Translations under genes and position numbers: made by a program
Assembly (NCBI GenBank): GCA_946412015.1
Contig: CAMKGA010000012.1
Span: forward strand, 1-42,800
From: an uncultured Caryophanales bacterium
GTDB taxonomy: Bacteria > Bacillota_I > Bacilli_A > RF39 > UBA660
DNA: 42,800 nucleotides
Direction: 5' to 3'
Shown here: one piece after another, positions 25,719 through 34,953 of the stretch
How the letters are laid out: each line of letters begins with the position of its first letter
How positions within the stretch are numbered: the stretch's first letter is position 1
Notes under the pieces: generated by a model
What the model saw: the letters and a program-made list of their open reading frames with translations, nothing else
Database searches by the model: none
What the model was told of the DNA's origin: nothing

Positions 25719-28241
25719 ATGGAAAATAATATGGAAAATGATCAAATAGAAAATAATAATGAGTTTGGTGGAAAATTTCATGAAAGAGATAGTCAAGCAG
25801 AAAATGATATAGTAAAAGAAATATCAGAATCATTTCTTGATTATTCAATGAGTGTTATTACTTCACGTGCAATACCTGATTTAAGAGATGGTTTGAAACC
25901 AGTTCATAGACGTATTTTGTGGTCTATGTTTGAAGAAGGAAATACTCCAGATAAACCTCATAAAAAATCAGCTACTACTGTTGGATATGTTATGGGTCAT
26001 TATCATCCACACGGAGATTCTTCAATATATGAAGCTATGGTAAGATTGGCTCAAGATTTTAACCAAAGATATATGATGGTTGATGGACATGGAAATTTTG
26101 GTAATATTGAAGGAGATGGCGCAGCAGCATATCGTTATACTGAAGCAAGGTTATCTAAAATATCACTTGAAATGCTAAGAGATATTAGAAAAAAAACAGT
26201 TGATATGATGCCAAATTTTGATGAAACATCACTAGAACCTAAAGTTTTGCCTTCAAGAATTCCAAACGTTTTAATAAATGGATCAATGGGAATAGCAGTA
26301 GGTATGGCAACTAATATTCCTCCACATAATTTAAGTGAAGTAATTGATGGGTGTGTTGCATATATTGATAATCCTGAAATTGATACAACAGGTTTAATGC
26401 AGTATATTAAAGGACCTGACTTTCCAACAGGAGCAATTATTTTAGGAAATTCGGGAATAAAAAAAGCATATGAAACTGGTAGAGGAAGTATTACTATTAG
26501 AAGTAGAGCTGAGATAGAAGAAAAAGGAAATCATAGTCAAATAGTAATTACTGAAGTCCCTTATGGTGTAAATACAATGGAATTAAAAAATAAGGTAGCT
26601 GAACTAGTTCATAATAAAACAATCGAAGGAATATCTGATTATCATACTGATCTTAAAAACGGTGTAAAAATAACTATTACATTAAAAAAAGATGCTAATC
26701 CTCAGGTTGTTTTAAATAACTTATATAAGCATACTAATTTTCAAATTAACTATGGAATTATATTTTTAGTTATTGATAATGGTACACCTAAAACTTTAGG
26801 ATTAAAAGATATTATTTCAAAATATATTGATCATCAAAAAGAAGTAATTATAAGGCGAACTAAATACGATTTAGAACAAGATGAGGCAAGAGTTCACATA
26901 CTAGAAGGATTAAAAATTGCTTTAGATAATATAGATGAAGTTGTAAATATAATAAGAAATTCTTCATCAGATGAAGAAGCACAAACAAAATTAATGAGTA
27001 ATTTTAATTTATCTGAAATACAAGCTAAAAGTATATTAGATATGAGACTTAGAAGATTAACTGGTTTAGAAAGAGATAAAATAGAATCAGAGTTAAAAGA
27101 TTTACTTGAAGAAATCACTGAATTAAAGTCAATTTTAGCCTCAAATGAAAAGGTAATGGCAATAATTAAAGAAGAAATGCTTGAAATTAAAAGAAAATAT
27201 GGTGACGATAGAAGAACAAGTATTGATATGACAGCAATTGATTTTATTGATGATGAATCATTAATACCTGTTGAAAATATAGTTATTACTTTAACAAATA
27301 AGGGTTATATTAAAAGGACTTTAGAAGAAAATTATAAATCACAAAATCGTGGCGGTGTTGGAATTAAAGGTATGTCTACAAATGAAGAAGATTATGTTGA
27401 TAGAATTATTTCGATGACAACACACGACTATTTAATGATATTTACTAATAAAGGAAAAGTATACAGGCTTAAGGGATATGAAGTGCCTTTATATAGTAGG
27501 CAGTCAAAAGGTTTACCAATAATTAATTTAATACCTATTGAAAAAGACGAAAAAGTAAGTGCAATGTTAAAAGTAACTGATGATAATAATGAAGGATATT
27601 TTATTTTCTCAACAAAAAATGGTTTAGTTAAAAGAACAAACGTTCGTGAATTCAATAGTATAAGATCTAATGGTAAAATAGCTATTACTTTAAAAGAAGA
27701 AGATGAATTAGTTGATGTAAAAAACACAGATGGTAATAGTGAAATATTAATAGCTTCTTCTAATGGAAGAATGATTAGATTTAATGAAAATGAAATTCGA
27801 ATTATGGGACGTACTGCTTCTGGCGTAAAAGGAATAGATGTTGGAGATGGATTTGTTGTTGGATGTGAAATTTCTGATTCTTCAAAAAAAGTTTTAGTTG
27901 TAACTGAAAAAGGATATGGTAAAAAGACAAATGTTGAAGAATATAGAATGACACATAGAGGAAGCAAAGGAGTAAAAGCATTAAATATAACAGAAAAAAA
28001 TGGAAGTATTGTTGCTTTTAAGAGTGTTATTGGGAATGAAGATTTAATGATTGTAACAGATAGTGGAATTATAATTAGAGTATCACTTGAACAAGTATCT
28101 AATACTGGTAGAGTTGCACAAGGAGTTAAATTAATTAACTTAAAAGATAATCAAAAAGTAAGCACAATTACTTTAATAGAAGATAATGAAGATGACAATA
28201 ACGAAGATGATGTTTCACGTGAAACATCAGAAGAAAATTAA
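25719..28241 (+). CDS. gyrA: DNA gyrase subunit A
   Basis: Breakage-reunion subunit. 840 residues. Active-site Tyr in AAAYRYTEARL near residue 130, quinolone-region HPHGDSSIYEAMVR near 93, GyrA box QNRGGVG near 540 in the beta-pinwheel half, which marks it as GyrA and not ParC. The acidic C-terminal tail ends VSRETSEEN; the Val-Ser-Arg-Glu-Thr codons are read from a perfect parS site. AGGAGGTG precedes the ATG. Confidence 0.97.
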   Translation: MENNMENDQIENNNEFGGKFHERDSQAENDIVKEISESFLDYSMSVITSRAIPDLRDGLKPVHRRILWSMFEEGNTPDKPHKKSATTVGYVMGHYHPHGDSSIYEAMVRLAQDFNQRYMMVDGHGNFGNIEGDGAAAYRYTEARLSKISLEMLRDIRKKTVDMMPNFDETSLEPKVLPSRIPNVLINGSMGIAVGMATNIPPHNLSEVIDGCVAYIDNPEIDTTGLMQYIKGPDFPTGAIILGNSGIKKAYETGRGSITIRSRAEIEEKGNHSQIVITEVPYGVNTMELKNKVAELVHNKTIEGISDYHTDLKNGVKITITLKKDANPQVVLNNLYKHTNFQINYGIIFLVIDNGTPKTLGLKDIISKYIDHQKEVIIRRTKYDLEQDEARVHILEGLKIALDNIDEVVNIIRNSSSDEEAQTKLMSNFNLSEIQAKSILDMRLRRLTGLERDKIESELKDLLEEITELKSILASNEKVMAIIKEEMLEIKRKYGDDRRTSIDMTAIDFIDDESLIPVENIVITLTNKGYIKRTLEENYKSQNRGGVGIKGMSTNEEDYVDRIISMTTHDYLMIFTNKGKVYRLKGYEVPLYSRQSKGLPIINLIPIEKDEKVSAMLKVTDDNNEGYFIFSTKNGLVKRTNVREFNSIRSNGKIAITLKEEDELVDVKNTDGNSEILIASSNGRMIRFNENEIRIMGRTASGVKGIDVGDGFVVGCEISDSSKKVLVVTEKGYGKKTNVEEYRMTHRGSKGVKALNITEKNGSIVAFKSVIGNEDLMIVTDSGIIIRVSLEQVSNTGRVAQGVKLINLKDNQKVSTITLIEDNEDDNNEDDVSRETSEEN
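28211..28226. promoter_or_regulatory. parS site 1, inside gyrA
   Basis: TGTTTCACGTGAAACA, the exact 16-bp consensus for ParB, within the last codons of gyrA. Confidence 0.95.
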
Positions 28242-28266
28242 AAAGCAGTTTAAAAGCTGTTTTTTT
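28240..28266 (+). terminator. Terminator of recF-gyrB-gyrA
   Basis: AAAAAGCAG pairs with CTGTTTTTT (one G-T pair), 8-base loop, ending in seven T. Confidence 0.75.
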
Positions 28267-28281
28267 ATTTTAGAGTATTAA

Positions 28282-28297
28282 TGTTTCACGTGAAACA
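28282..28297. promoter_or_regulatory. parS site 2
   Basis: Exact TGTTTCACGTGAAACA between gyrA and the SRP RNA, about 12 bases before the -35 of the RNA promoter. Confidence 0.95.
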
Positions 28298-28308
28298 TTA
28301 AATATCTA

Positions 28309-28337
28309 TTGCACAAAGCAAAAAAATATAGTATATT
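28309..28337 (+). promoter_or_regulatory. Promoter of the SRP RNA gene
   Basis: TTGCAC, 17-base spacer, TATATT; start near 28344. Confidence 0.7.
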
Positions 28338-28343
28338 ATTAAT

Positions 28344-28421
28344 GCACAACATTTATATTCGAACCAGGTCAGAGTTGGAAGACAGCAGCCTTAAGAATCC
28401 CTAAGTGTGTGTGCTTTTTTT
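28344..28421 (+). ncRNA. ffs: Small signal recognition particle RNA (4.5S type)
   Basis: About 78 bases. The core ACCAGGTCAG, then a GGAA tetraloop at 28377-28380, then ACAGCAGCC is the conserved helix-8 pattern that binds Ffh. The ends pair (GCACA at 28344 with TGTGC at 28410-28414) and seven T follow as terminator. Located before tadA and dnaX, a common place in Firmicutes. It lacks an Alu domain, unlike the longer B. subtilis RNA. Confidence 0.9.
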
Positions 28422-28435
28422 GTAATAAAATAATA

Positions 28436-28451
28436 TGTTTCACGTGAAACA
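28436..28451. promoter_or_regulatory. parS site 3
   Basis: Exact TGTTTCACGTGAAACA between the SRP RNA and tadA, touching the tadA ribosome-binding site (AGGAGG begins three bases on). Confidence 0.95.
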
Positions 28452-28465
28452 TAGGAGGTAAAAAA

Positions 28466-28882
28466 ATGAATTATATGACTGTTGCAGAAAAACTAGCTTT
28501 AAAAGCATTAAAAAAAGGGGACGTTCCGGTTGGAGCAGTAATTGTAAAAAATGATAAAATAATTGGAAAAGGCTATAATAAAAAAGAAAAAAATAATATA
28601 GCAACTTTTCATGCAGAAATGCTAGCTATAAAAAATGCAAACAAGAAAATTAAAAACTGGAGATTAGATAATTGTGAATTGTATTGTACAATGGAACCAT
28701 GTATGATGTGTTGTGGAGCAATAATTCAATCTAGAATAAAAAAAGTATATTATTTAATAGAAAATCATAATTATGGATGTACAGAATTGTTAAAAAATAG
28801 TAAAATAGAAGTAATTAAATTAGATATAAATACCAGCTTAAAAGATAAATTAATTAATTTTTTTAAACAAAAAAGATTATAA
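28466..28882 (+). CDS. tadA: tRNA-specific adenosine deaminase
   Basis: Converts A34 to inosine in tRNA-Arg(ACG). 138 residues, with the zinc-binding deaminase motif FHAEMLA (His and catalytic Glu near 50-52) and PCMMCCGA (near 77-84). AGGAGG precedes the ATG. The gene is bracketed by two parS sites. Confidence 0.93.
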   Translation: MNYMTVAEKLALKALKKGDVPVGAVIVKNDKIIGKGYNKKEKNNIATFHAEMLAIKNANKKIKNWRLDNCELYCTMEPCMMCCGAIIQSRIKKVYYLIENHNYGCTELLKNSKIEVIKLDINTSLKDKLINFFKQKRL

Positions 28883-28898
28883 TGTTTCACGTGAAACA
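28883..28898. promoter_or_regulatory. parS site 4
   Basis: Exact TGTTTCACGTGAAACA directly after the tadA stop and just before the dnaX ribosome-binding site. Confidence 0.95.
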
Positions 28899-28910
28899 TA
28901 GGAGGTAGAA

Positions 28911-30575
28911 ATGTATCAAGCACTATATAGAAAATATAGACCTAAAAATTTTTCGGAAGTTGTAGGACAAAAAATTATTGTAAATACTTTAATTAATGCA
29001 ATAAATAATAATAAAATTTCTCATGCATATATTTTTGCGGGACCAAGAGGAACAGGAAAGACCAGTATAGCAAAAATATTTGCAAAAACTATAAATTGTA
29101 AAAATGTTGAAAATGGACTACCATGTGAACAATGTGATAATTGCATAGATTATAATAATAATAAATCAATTGATATTATTGAAATAGATGCAGCTTCAAA
29201 TAATGGAGTAGATGAAATAAGGAATTTAAAAAGTAGTGTTAATTTAGTACCAAATAATAGTAAATATAAAGTATATATAGTTGATGAAGTTCATATGTTA
29301 TCAACTTCAGCTTTTAATGCATTATTAAAAACATTGGAAGAACCTCCAGAATTTGTTATTTTTATATTAGCAACTACAGAATTATATAAAGTTCCTGAAA
29401 CAATTATATCAAGATGTCAAAATTATAGTTTTCAAAGAATTAGTAATAATGAAATAGTTAATAGATTATCATTTATTTGTGAACAAGAAAATATTGATAT
29501 TACACGAGAAGCGTTAAAATGTATCGCTAATTATTCTAGAGGTGGAATGAGAGATGCAATTGGCTTATTAGATCAACTTGCTGCATATAATAATGAAAAA
29601 ATTGAAATAGATACTGTTAATGAGGTATGTGGACTTATTTCAAATGAACAAATATATGAATTTATTGATAATATATTTTCTGAAAAAATAACAAATGCTT
29701 TAGATGAAATTAATGTTTATAATGATGAAGGGAAAAATTTAATTGTTTTTTTTGAAAGTATTGTTAATGTTTTAAAAAATTTAATAATTTATGCAAATGC
29801 ATCAGATTATTTTGAAAATAATGAAGACATAAAAAAATATGAAGAGTGTTTAAAAAAAATTGATGAGAAAAAAATATATATAATAATAGATATTTTTAAT
29901 AAATACATTAAAGATATGAAAAATGACAGTAATAGATTATTATTGTCACAATTATGTATTTTAAAATCTTTTGGCATTATAAAAAAAGAGAATAATAATA
30001 TTAATAATAATAACCATGATAATAAAGTTATAAGTAACAAAACAAATGTTAATAACAAAAAAGAAATAACAAAAAGAAATAAAAAAAATGAAATAATTAA
30101 TATAGATAATTTTAGTGATTTTAAAGATAGAAGAATAAACAATGCTTTAGCTCAGTTTAATAAAAAAGAATTAATAGAATTTAAAAATAAATATAATAAT
30201 ATTAAAGAATATATAAATGATGAAATCTATGGATCAATAGTTTCATTACTTTTAGATGGTGAAGTAAAAGTTAAAGGAAAAGAATATATAGTTTTTGTTT
30301 ATCACGATAATAAATTTGCTGATTATTTTAATAATTTATATAATAAGGTAGAGAATCTATTATATAGTATATATAATATAAATTATAAAGTAATTGCAAT
30401 TAATGAAAATGATTGGGAAATAATAAAAAAAGATTTTAATTCAAGTATGAAGATGGGAATGAATAAATATAATTTAAAAGATGATATTACATTAAATAAA
30501 AAAGAAAATAAAGATAGTACTTTTGAAAATAATGATATTGACAATATGTTTAAGGAAATAGTAAAATATGAATAG
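28911..30575 (+). CDS. dnaX: DNA polymerase III subunits gamma/tau
   Basis: ATPase of the clamp loader. 554 residues. Walker A GPRGTGKT near 45-52, a zinc module with CKN...PCEQCDNC (about 64-80), Walker B VDEVHML near 125, sensor ISRCQNYSF near 168, then a Lys/Asn-rich linker (370-400) and a C-terminal tau-like domain. No programmed frameshift signal was noticed. First gene of dnaX-ebfC-recR. Confidence 0.95.
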   Translation: MYQALYRKYRPKNFSEVVGQKIIVNTLINAINNNKISHAYIFAGPRGTGKTSIAKIFAKTINCKNVENGLPCEQCDNCIDYNNNKSIDIIEIDAASNNGVDEIRNLKSSVNLVPNNSKYKVYIVDEVHMLSTSAFNALLKTLEEPPEFVIFILATTELYKVPETIISRCQNYSFQRISNNEIVNRLSFICEQENIDITREALKCIANYSRGGMRDAIGLLDQLAAYNNEKIEIDTVNEVCGLISNEQIYEFIDNIFSEKITNALDEINVYNDEGKNLIVFFESIVNVLKNLIIYANASDYFENNEDIKKYEECLKKIDEKKIYIIIDIFNKYIKDMKNDSNRLLLSQLCILKSFGIIKKENNNINNNNHDNKVISNKTNVNNKKEITKRNKKNEIINIDNFSDFKDRRINNALAQFNKKELIEFKNKYNNIKEYINDEIYGSIVSLLLDGEVKVKGKEYIVFVYHDNKFADYFNNLYNKVENLLYSIYNINYKVIAINENDWEIIKKDFNSSMKMGMNKYNLKDDITLNKKENKDSTFENNDIDNMFKEIVKYE

Positions 30576-30586
30576 GAGGAATTAAT

Positions 30587-30880
30587 ATGAATATGCAATC
30601 AATGCTTAAACAAGCACAAAATATGCAAAATAAAATGATGAAAACACAAGAGGAAGTTAATTCAAAGACATTTTATGGTGAGTCATCATATGTAAAAGTA
30701 GAATTAGTAGCAGGAAACGTTACATCTATAAAAATAGATACAGATAGTCTTGATAAAGATGATATTGAAATGTTGGAAGATATGTTAATCGTTGCAATCG
30801 GCAATGCAAAAGCACAATATGATAAAGAAATGGAAGAAAAAATGGGTGCATATACAAAAGGAATTCCAGGTTTATTCTAA
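30587..30880 (+). CDS. ebfC: Nucleoid-associated protein EbfC/YbaB family
   Basis: 97 residues, small DNA-binding dimer; MNMQSMLKQAQNMQNKM start and a C-terminal KGIPGLF are typical. Sits between dnaX and recR as in most bacteria. AGGAGG precedes the ATG, and the last base is shared with the recR start. Confidence 0.93.
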   Translation: MNMQSMLKQAQNMQNKMMKTQEEVNSKTFYGESSYVKVELVAGNVTSIKIDTDSLDKDDIEMLEDMLIVAIGNAKAQYDKEMEEKMGAYTKGIPGLF

Positions 30881-31485
30881 TGAAATATCCTGAAACAATT
30901 TTAAATTTAATAGAATGCTTTAAAAAGTATCCATCTATTGGGGCAAAAACAGCAGAAAGGCTTGCATTATCTACTTTAGATTTATCAGATGAGGTTATTT
31001 CTTTATTTGCAACTTCATTAAATGATATAAAATTAAAAATAAAAAGGTGTAATAAATGCAATAATTTAACAGAAGATGAAATATGTGAAATATGTAAAGA
31101 CTCTAATAGAGATAATGGAATATTATGTATTGTAGAAAATGCCAAATATATTAATTTAATTGAAAAAAATAATATTTTTAAAGGAAAATATTATGTATTA
31201 AATAATTTAATATCTCCTTCAAATGGACTTGATCCAAGTATTATTGAAATTGATAGAATTATTAAAATTATAAAAGAAGACAAAATAAAAGAAGTAATAA
31301 TTGCATTAAAGCCAAGTATTGAGGGAGAAACCACAGCTTTATATATATCAAAATTGCTTGAAGATTATGATGTAATTGTATCAAGAATTGCTAGAGGAAT
31401 TCCAAATGGTGCAGAAATAGATTACGTAGATTCGTTAACTTTAGAGATGGCTTTAGAAAATAGAAATATTATAAGTAATAATTAA
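30880..31485 (+). CDS. recR: Recombination mediator RecR
   Basis: Works with RecO and RecF to load RecA at gaps. 201 residues: helix-hairpin-helix (SIGAKTAERLA near 18-28), zinc finger CNKC...CEIC (about 55-72), TOPRIM from residue 80, Walker-like C-terminal. One base overlap with ebfC. Confidence 0.95.
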   Translation: MKYPETILNLIECFKKYPSIGAKTAERLALSTLDLSDEVISLFATSLNDIKLKIKRCNKCNNLTEDEICEICKDSNRDNGILCIVENAKYINLIEKNNIFKGKYYVLNNLISPSNGLDPSIIEIDRIIKIIKEDKIKEVIIALKPSIEGETTALYISKLLEDYDVIVSRIARGIPNGAEIDYVDSLTLEMALENRNIISNN

Positions 31486-31520
31486 GATACAAATTTGCAT
31501 ATAATTATAATGGTGATTAT

Positions 31521-31709
31521 ATGTTTAGTTATGGTATAAAATTTATAAAAAGAATAATTTTTAGTTCTTTTTTGTTATATGGATATAATATGATTGTTGG
31601 ACCTTTAAATTTTATTATACCAATAAATATATTTACAATTATTTCAATTGCTTTGTTTGGAGTTCCTGCACTTTTAAGTTTGATTTTTGTATATTTAGTT
31701 ATTTTTTAA
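31521..31709 (+). CDS. bofA: BofA-like membrane protein
   Basis: 62 residues with two membrane helices. The second half, PLNFIIPINIFTIISIALFGVPALL, in outline matches the BofA pattern (proline, Asn, Thr, then a Gly-Val-Pro turn). In B. subtilis bofA lies right after recR-yaaL and its product keeps the SpoIVFB protease silent until SigK is needed. Position supports the call. GGTGAT precedes the ATG. Some non-sporulating bacteria also keep BofA-like proteins. Confidence 0.7.
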   Translation: MFSYGIKFIKRIIFSSFLLYGYNMIVGPLNFIIPINIFTIISIALFGVPALLSLIFVYLVIF

Positions 31710-31726
31710 TATTCATATAAAAAGTT

Positions 31727-32632
31727 ATGATAGATGATTATAAAAATTTACAATCTGTAGGATATAATATTATAAAGAATGCTGTTAATAATGATAAAAT
31801 ATCACATGCGTATTTAATAGAAACTATGGGAAATGATTATGGTTTTGATTTTGCACTTGCATTTGCAAAAGTTTTATTATGTCCTTATAAATATTTTAAT
31901 GATGCAAAATGTGGTAATTGTAATCAATGTAAGGCGATAGATGATAATAATTTTATTGAATTGGAAATTATAGATACTGAGGAAATGTGGATAAAAAAAG
32001 AAAAAATAGATTCTTTACAGAAGAATTTTAATTTTAAACCAATAATTGGAAAGAGAAAAGTATATATAATTAATAATGCTGATAGAATAAAAGATACTAT
32101 AGCAAATAAATTATTAAAATTTATTGAAGAACCTGCAGAAGGAATTGTTGCAATTTTAGTAACAGAAAATAAAGAAAAAATAATTGATACAATAATATCA
32201 AGATGTCAAATAATTAGTTTAAAGAAATTATCTAATTTGAATAATAATATTTTAAATAAATATGAAAATGATTTAATTATTAAAACAGTAGATTTTCTTA
32301 ATTATTTTGAAAAAAATGAAATTGAGACAATTGCTCATACAAATGAATTAATACACAATAATTTTAAAGAAAGAGAGGAATATATAAATTTTTTTGAATT
32401 AATGATATTAATTTATAATGATATAATTAATTTAAAATTAAATAATAAAAATACTACATTTAATGATTATAATATAAACTTAGATGATTTTAAAAAATTA
32501 TCCTTTGAAAATATTTTAAAAAAAATAGATATATTATTGGATTTAAAAAAATATATAATGAATAATGTTAATCTAAATTTATTAATAGATAAACTAATTA
32601 TTAATTTTGAGAAGGTGAACAAATGTCAATAG
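31727..32632 (+). CDS. holB: DNA polymerase III subunit delta'
   Basis: Clamp-loader subunit. 301 residues; HAYLIE start region, a cysteine module CGNCNQC near 63-69, a SRCQ-like motif (ISRCQIISL near 158). Lacks a proper Walker A, as usual for delta'. Weak ribosome-binding site. Between bofA and ricT. Confidence 0.9.
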   Translation: MIDDYKNLQSVGYNIIKNAVNNDKISHAYLIETMGNDYGFDFALAFAKVLLCPYKYFNDAKCGNCNQCKAIDDNNFIELEIIDTEEMWIKKEKIDSLQKNFNFKPIIGKRKVYIINNADRIKDTIANKLLKFIEEPAEGIVAILVTENKEKIIDTIISRCQIISLKKLSNLNNNILNKYENDLIIKTVDFLNYFEKNEIETIAHTNELIHNNFKEREEYINFFELMILIYNDIINLKLNNKNTTFNDYNINLDDFKKLSFENILKKIDILLDLKKYIMNNVNLNLLIDKLIINFEKVNKCQ

Positions 32633-33402
32633 TAATGGTAAAAACTGAAAATGAAAATGTATATGTTAACATAAAAAATAGTGATTTAAAGGAACATAGT
32701 AACATAATAGTTGAAACAGATATTGGAATGGAATTTGGAATAATTAATAAAACATATAATAATTTAAATAGAAAAAGTACTAATACTTGCAAATTTATTA
32801 GATTTGCAAGTATAAAAGATATTAATAAGAATAAAAAAAATAGAATTGATTCACAAAAAGCTTTAATAAAATGTCGTGAATTAATAAAAAAATATAAATT
32901 AAATATGAAGCTCTTTTCAGCATATTATACTTTTGATAGGGATAAATTAATATTTAAATTTACATCAGAAGATAGAGTAGATTTTAGAGATTTAGCTAAG
33001 GAACTTGCAAATATTTATCATACTAGAATTGAATTAAAACAAGTAGGTGTAAGGGATAAAGCTAAAGATATTGGTGGATGTGGTCAATGTGGAAGAGAGC
33101 TTTGTTGTAAAGGATTTCTAAGAGAGTTTAATAGTGTTTCAATAAATATGGCTAAAAATCAAAATATTGCACTTAATCCAAATAAAATAAATGGTATATG
33201 TGGAAGATTACTATGTTGTTTAAAATATGAAGATTCTTGTTATAAAGAATGTTTAAAAAATTTACCAAAGATTGGTAAAAATATTAAAACTAAAAAAGGT
33301 GAAGGGAAAGTGGTAAACATTGATGTATTAAAACAAAAATTTAGTATAATAAATAATAATAAAGAAATAATAGAATGTGATGTAAATGATAGTATTAAAT
33401 GA
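32623..33402 (+). CDS. ricT: RicT (YaaT), PSP1-domain protein
   Basis: Member of the RicA-RicF-RicT complex that helps RNase Y mature some mRNAs and supports biofilm, competence and sporulation in B. subtilis. 259 residues; PSP1 domain with the two cysteine motifs CGQCGRELCC and CGRLLCC (about 148-160 and 187-195) that bind iron-sulfur. Overlaps holB by ten bases. yabA is missing after it. Confidence 0.92.
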   Translation: MSIVMVKTENENVYVNIKNSDLKEHSNIIVETDIGMEFGIINKTYNNLNRKSTNTCKFIRFASIKDINKNKKNRIDSQKALIKCRELIKKYKLNMKLFSAYYTFDRDKLIFKFTSEDRVDFRDLAKELANIYHTRIELKQVGVRDKAKDIGGCGQCGRELCCKGFLREFNSVSINMAKNQNIALNPNKINGICGRLLCCLKYEDSCYKECLKNLPKIGKNIKTKKGEGKVVNIDVLKQKFSIINNNKEIIECDVNDSIK

Positions 33403-34114
33403 TTTACTAGACTATAATAATTATAAAATATATCAAGATACTGAAATGTTTTGTTTTTCTTTAGATTCAGTACTCCTTGCAAATTTTGTGACCATTAATA
33501 AGAAAACATCTAATATACTTGATATAGGTTGTGGCAATGGTCCTATTCCTTTAATCTTATCTACTAGAACAAAATCAAACATAACTGGTGTAGAAATACA
33601 AAAAGATGTTTATAATCTTGCTGTTAAGTCTGTAAAATATAATAATTGTGATAAGCAAATAAAAATATTTAATGATGATATAAATATATTGTATAAAAAG
33701 TTAGAGTCTGATTCATTTGATACTATTACTTGTAATCCGCCATACTTTAAAATTAATGAATTTACAAAACAAAATATATCAAACTATAAACGTATCGCAC
33801 GTCATGAAATATATTTAGATATTGAAAGGTTATGTTTAATTGCAAGAAAGTTACTAAAAAATAATGGAAATATTGCAATAGTACATAGAACTAATAGATT
33901 AATAGATATTATTGACATTATGAAAAAAAATAATATAGAACCAAAAAAAATTCAATTTATATATCCAAAAAAAAATGAAGATAGTAATTTAGTATTGATT
34001 GAAGGAATAAAAAATGGAAGGTCTGGTTTAAAGATATTACCACCATTATATGTACATAATAGTGATGGTTCATATACAAATGCGATAAATAAAATTTTTA
34101 AGTCTGAGGAGTAA
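33386..34114 (+). CDS. trmN6: tRNA1(Val) adenine-37 N6-methyltransferase family
   Basis: SAM-dependent MTase (YabB in B. subtilis). 242 residues: DIGCGNGPIPLIL near 46-58 and the catalytic NPPYF near 113-117. Overlaps the ricT end by 17 bases. Between ricT and rsmI like its homologue. The exact tRNA is inferred from the family. Confidence 0.88.
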   Translation: MIVLNDLLDYNNYKIYQDTEMFCFSLDSVLLANFVTINKKTSNILDIGCGNGPIPLILSTRTKSNITGVEIQKDVYNLAVKSVKYNNCDKQIKIFNDDINILYKKLESDSFDTITCNPPYFKINEFTKQNISNYKRIARHEIYLDIERLCLIARKLLKNNGNIAIVHRTNRLIDIIDIMKKNNIEPKKIQFIYPKKNEDSNLVLIEGIKNGRSGLKILPPLYVHNSDGSYTNAINKIFKSEE

Positions 34115-34119
34115 GAAGT

Positions 34120-34953
34120 ATGAAAAATAATAAATTATATTTAATTCCAACTCCTATTGGAAATATGGATGATATAAGTAAACGAATGATAGATACATTA
34201 AAATATGTTGATATTATATTTTGTGAAGATACTAGATCTACTAGTATTTTATTGAATTATTTAAATATAAAAAAGAAACTTATTTCAAGTCATAAATTTA
34301 ATGAAGAAAAAAATATAGACAAAGTATTATATTATCTTTCTATGGGAAATAATGTTGGAATAGTAAGTGATAGAGGAACACCTTGTATAAGTGATCCAGG
34401 ATATATATTAACGAATGCAGTAATAGAAAATAATTATGAAGTAGTTGCTATTCCAGGACCAACAGCATTTGTTCCAGCACTCATAACATCTGGTATTATA
34501 CCTCAACCATTTTTATTTTATGGATTTTTAAATTCAAAAAAATCAAGTAGGAAAAAGGAATTAGAAAAATTAAAGTTTGAAAAAGAAACTATGATTTTTT
34601 ATGAAGCACCTCATAGAATAAAAGAAACTATTGAAGATATGAATTCAATTTTGGGAAATAATAGAAAAATTTCCATTTCCCGGGAAATAACAAAAAAGTA
34701 TGAGAAAACTTATCATGGAAGTTTGGGAAATATTTTGAATAAAATAGATGAAATTAAAGGTGAGTTTGTAATCGTAGTAGAAGGAAATAATGAAAGTGAT
34801 AATTATGATAATATGTCAATAATGGAGCACATAGAATTATATATATCACAAGACTTAAAAATAATGGATGCAATTAAGCAGGTTGCAAAAGATAGAAATA
34901 TGAAAAAAAGTGATGTTTATTCATATTATCAAAAAGAAAAAGGTGATAATTAG
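34120..34953 (+). CDS. rsmI: 16S rRNA (cytidine1402-2'-O)-methyltransferase
   Basis: Methylates C1402 in the decoding centre. 277 residues; tetrapyrrole-MTase fold with LIPTPIGNMDDI at 7-18, CEDTRS near 36, SDRGTPCISDPG near 87-98, and FYEAPHR near 162. At codons for Ile-Ser-Arg-Glu-Ile near 188-192 the gene reads through a perfect Noc palindrome; it uses a CGG Arg codon there although AGA is the usual Arg codon in this genome. Confidence 0.94.
   Translation: MKNNKLYLIPTPIGNMDDISKRMIDTLKYVDIIFCEDTRSTSILLNYLNIKKKLISSHKFNEEKNIDKVLYYLSMGNNVGIVSDRGTPCISDPGYILTNAVIENNYEVVAIPGPTAFVPALITSGIIPQPFLFYGFLNSKKSSRKKELEKLKFEKETMIFYEAPHRIKETIEDMNSILGNNRKISISREITKKYEKTYHGSLGNILNKIDEIKGEFVIVVEGNNESDNYDNMSIMEHIELYISQDLKIMDAIKQVAKDRNMKKSDVYSYYQKEKGDN
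34675..34688. promoter_or_regulatory. Noc-binding site (NBS), perfect palindrome
   Basis: ATTTCCCGGGAAAT matches the B. subtilis Noc consensus exactly. It lies inside rsmI, about 15 kb from dnaA. Six G/C bases in a row are very rare in this AT-rich window. Confidence 0.8.

Noticed and set aside
28344-28421. tRNA gene, because of the TTCGAACC stretch
   Set aside because: No cloverleaf; the GGAA loop and AGCAGCC identify SRP RNA.
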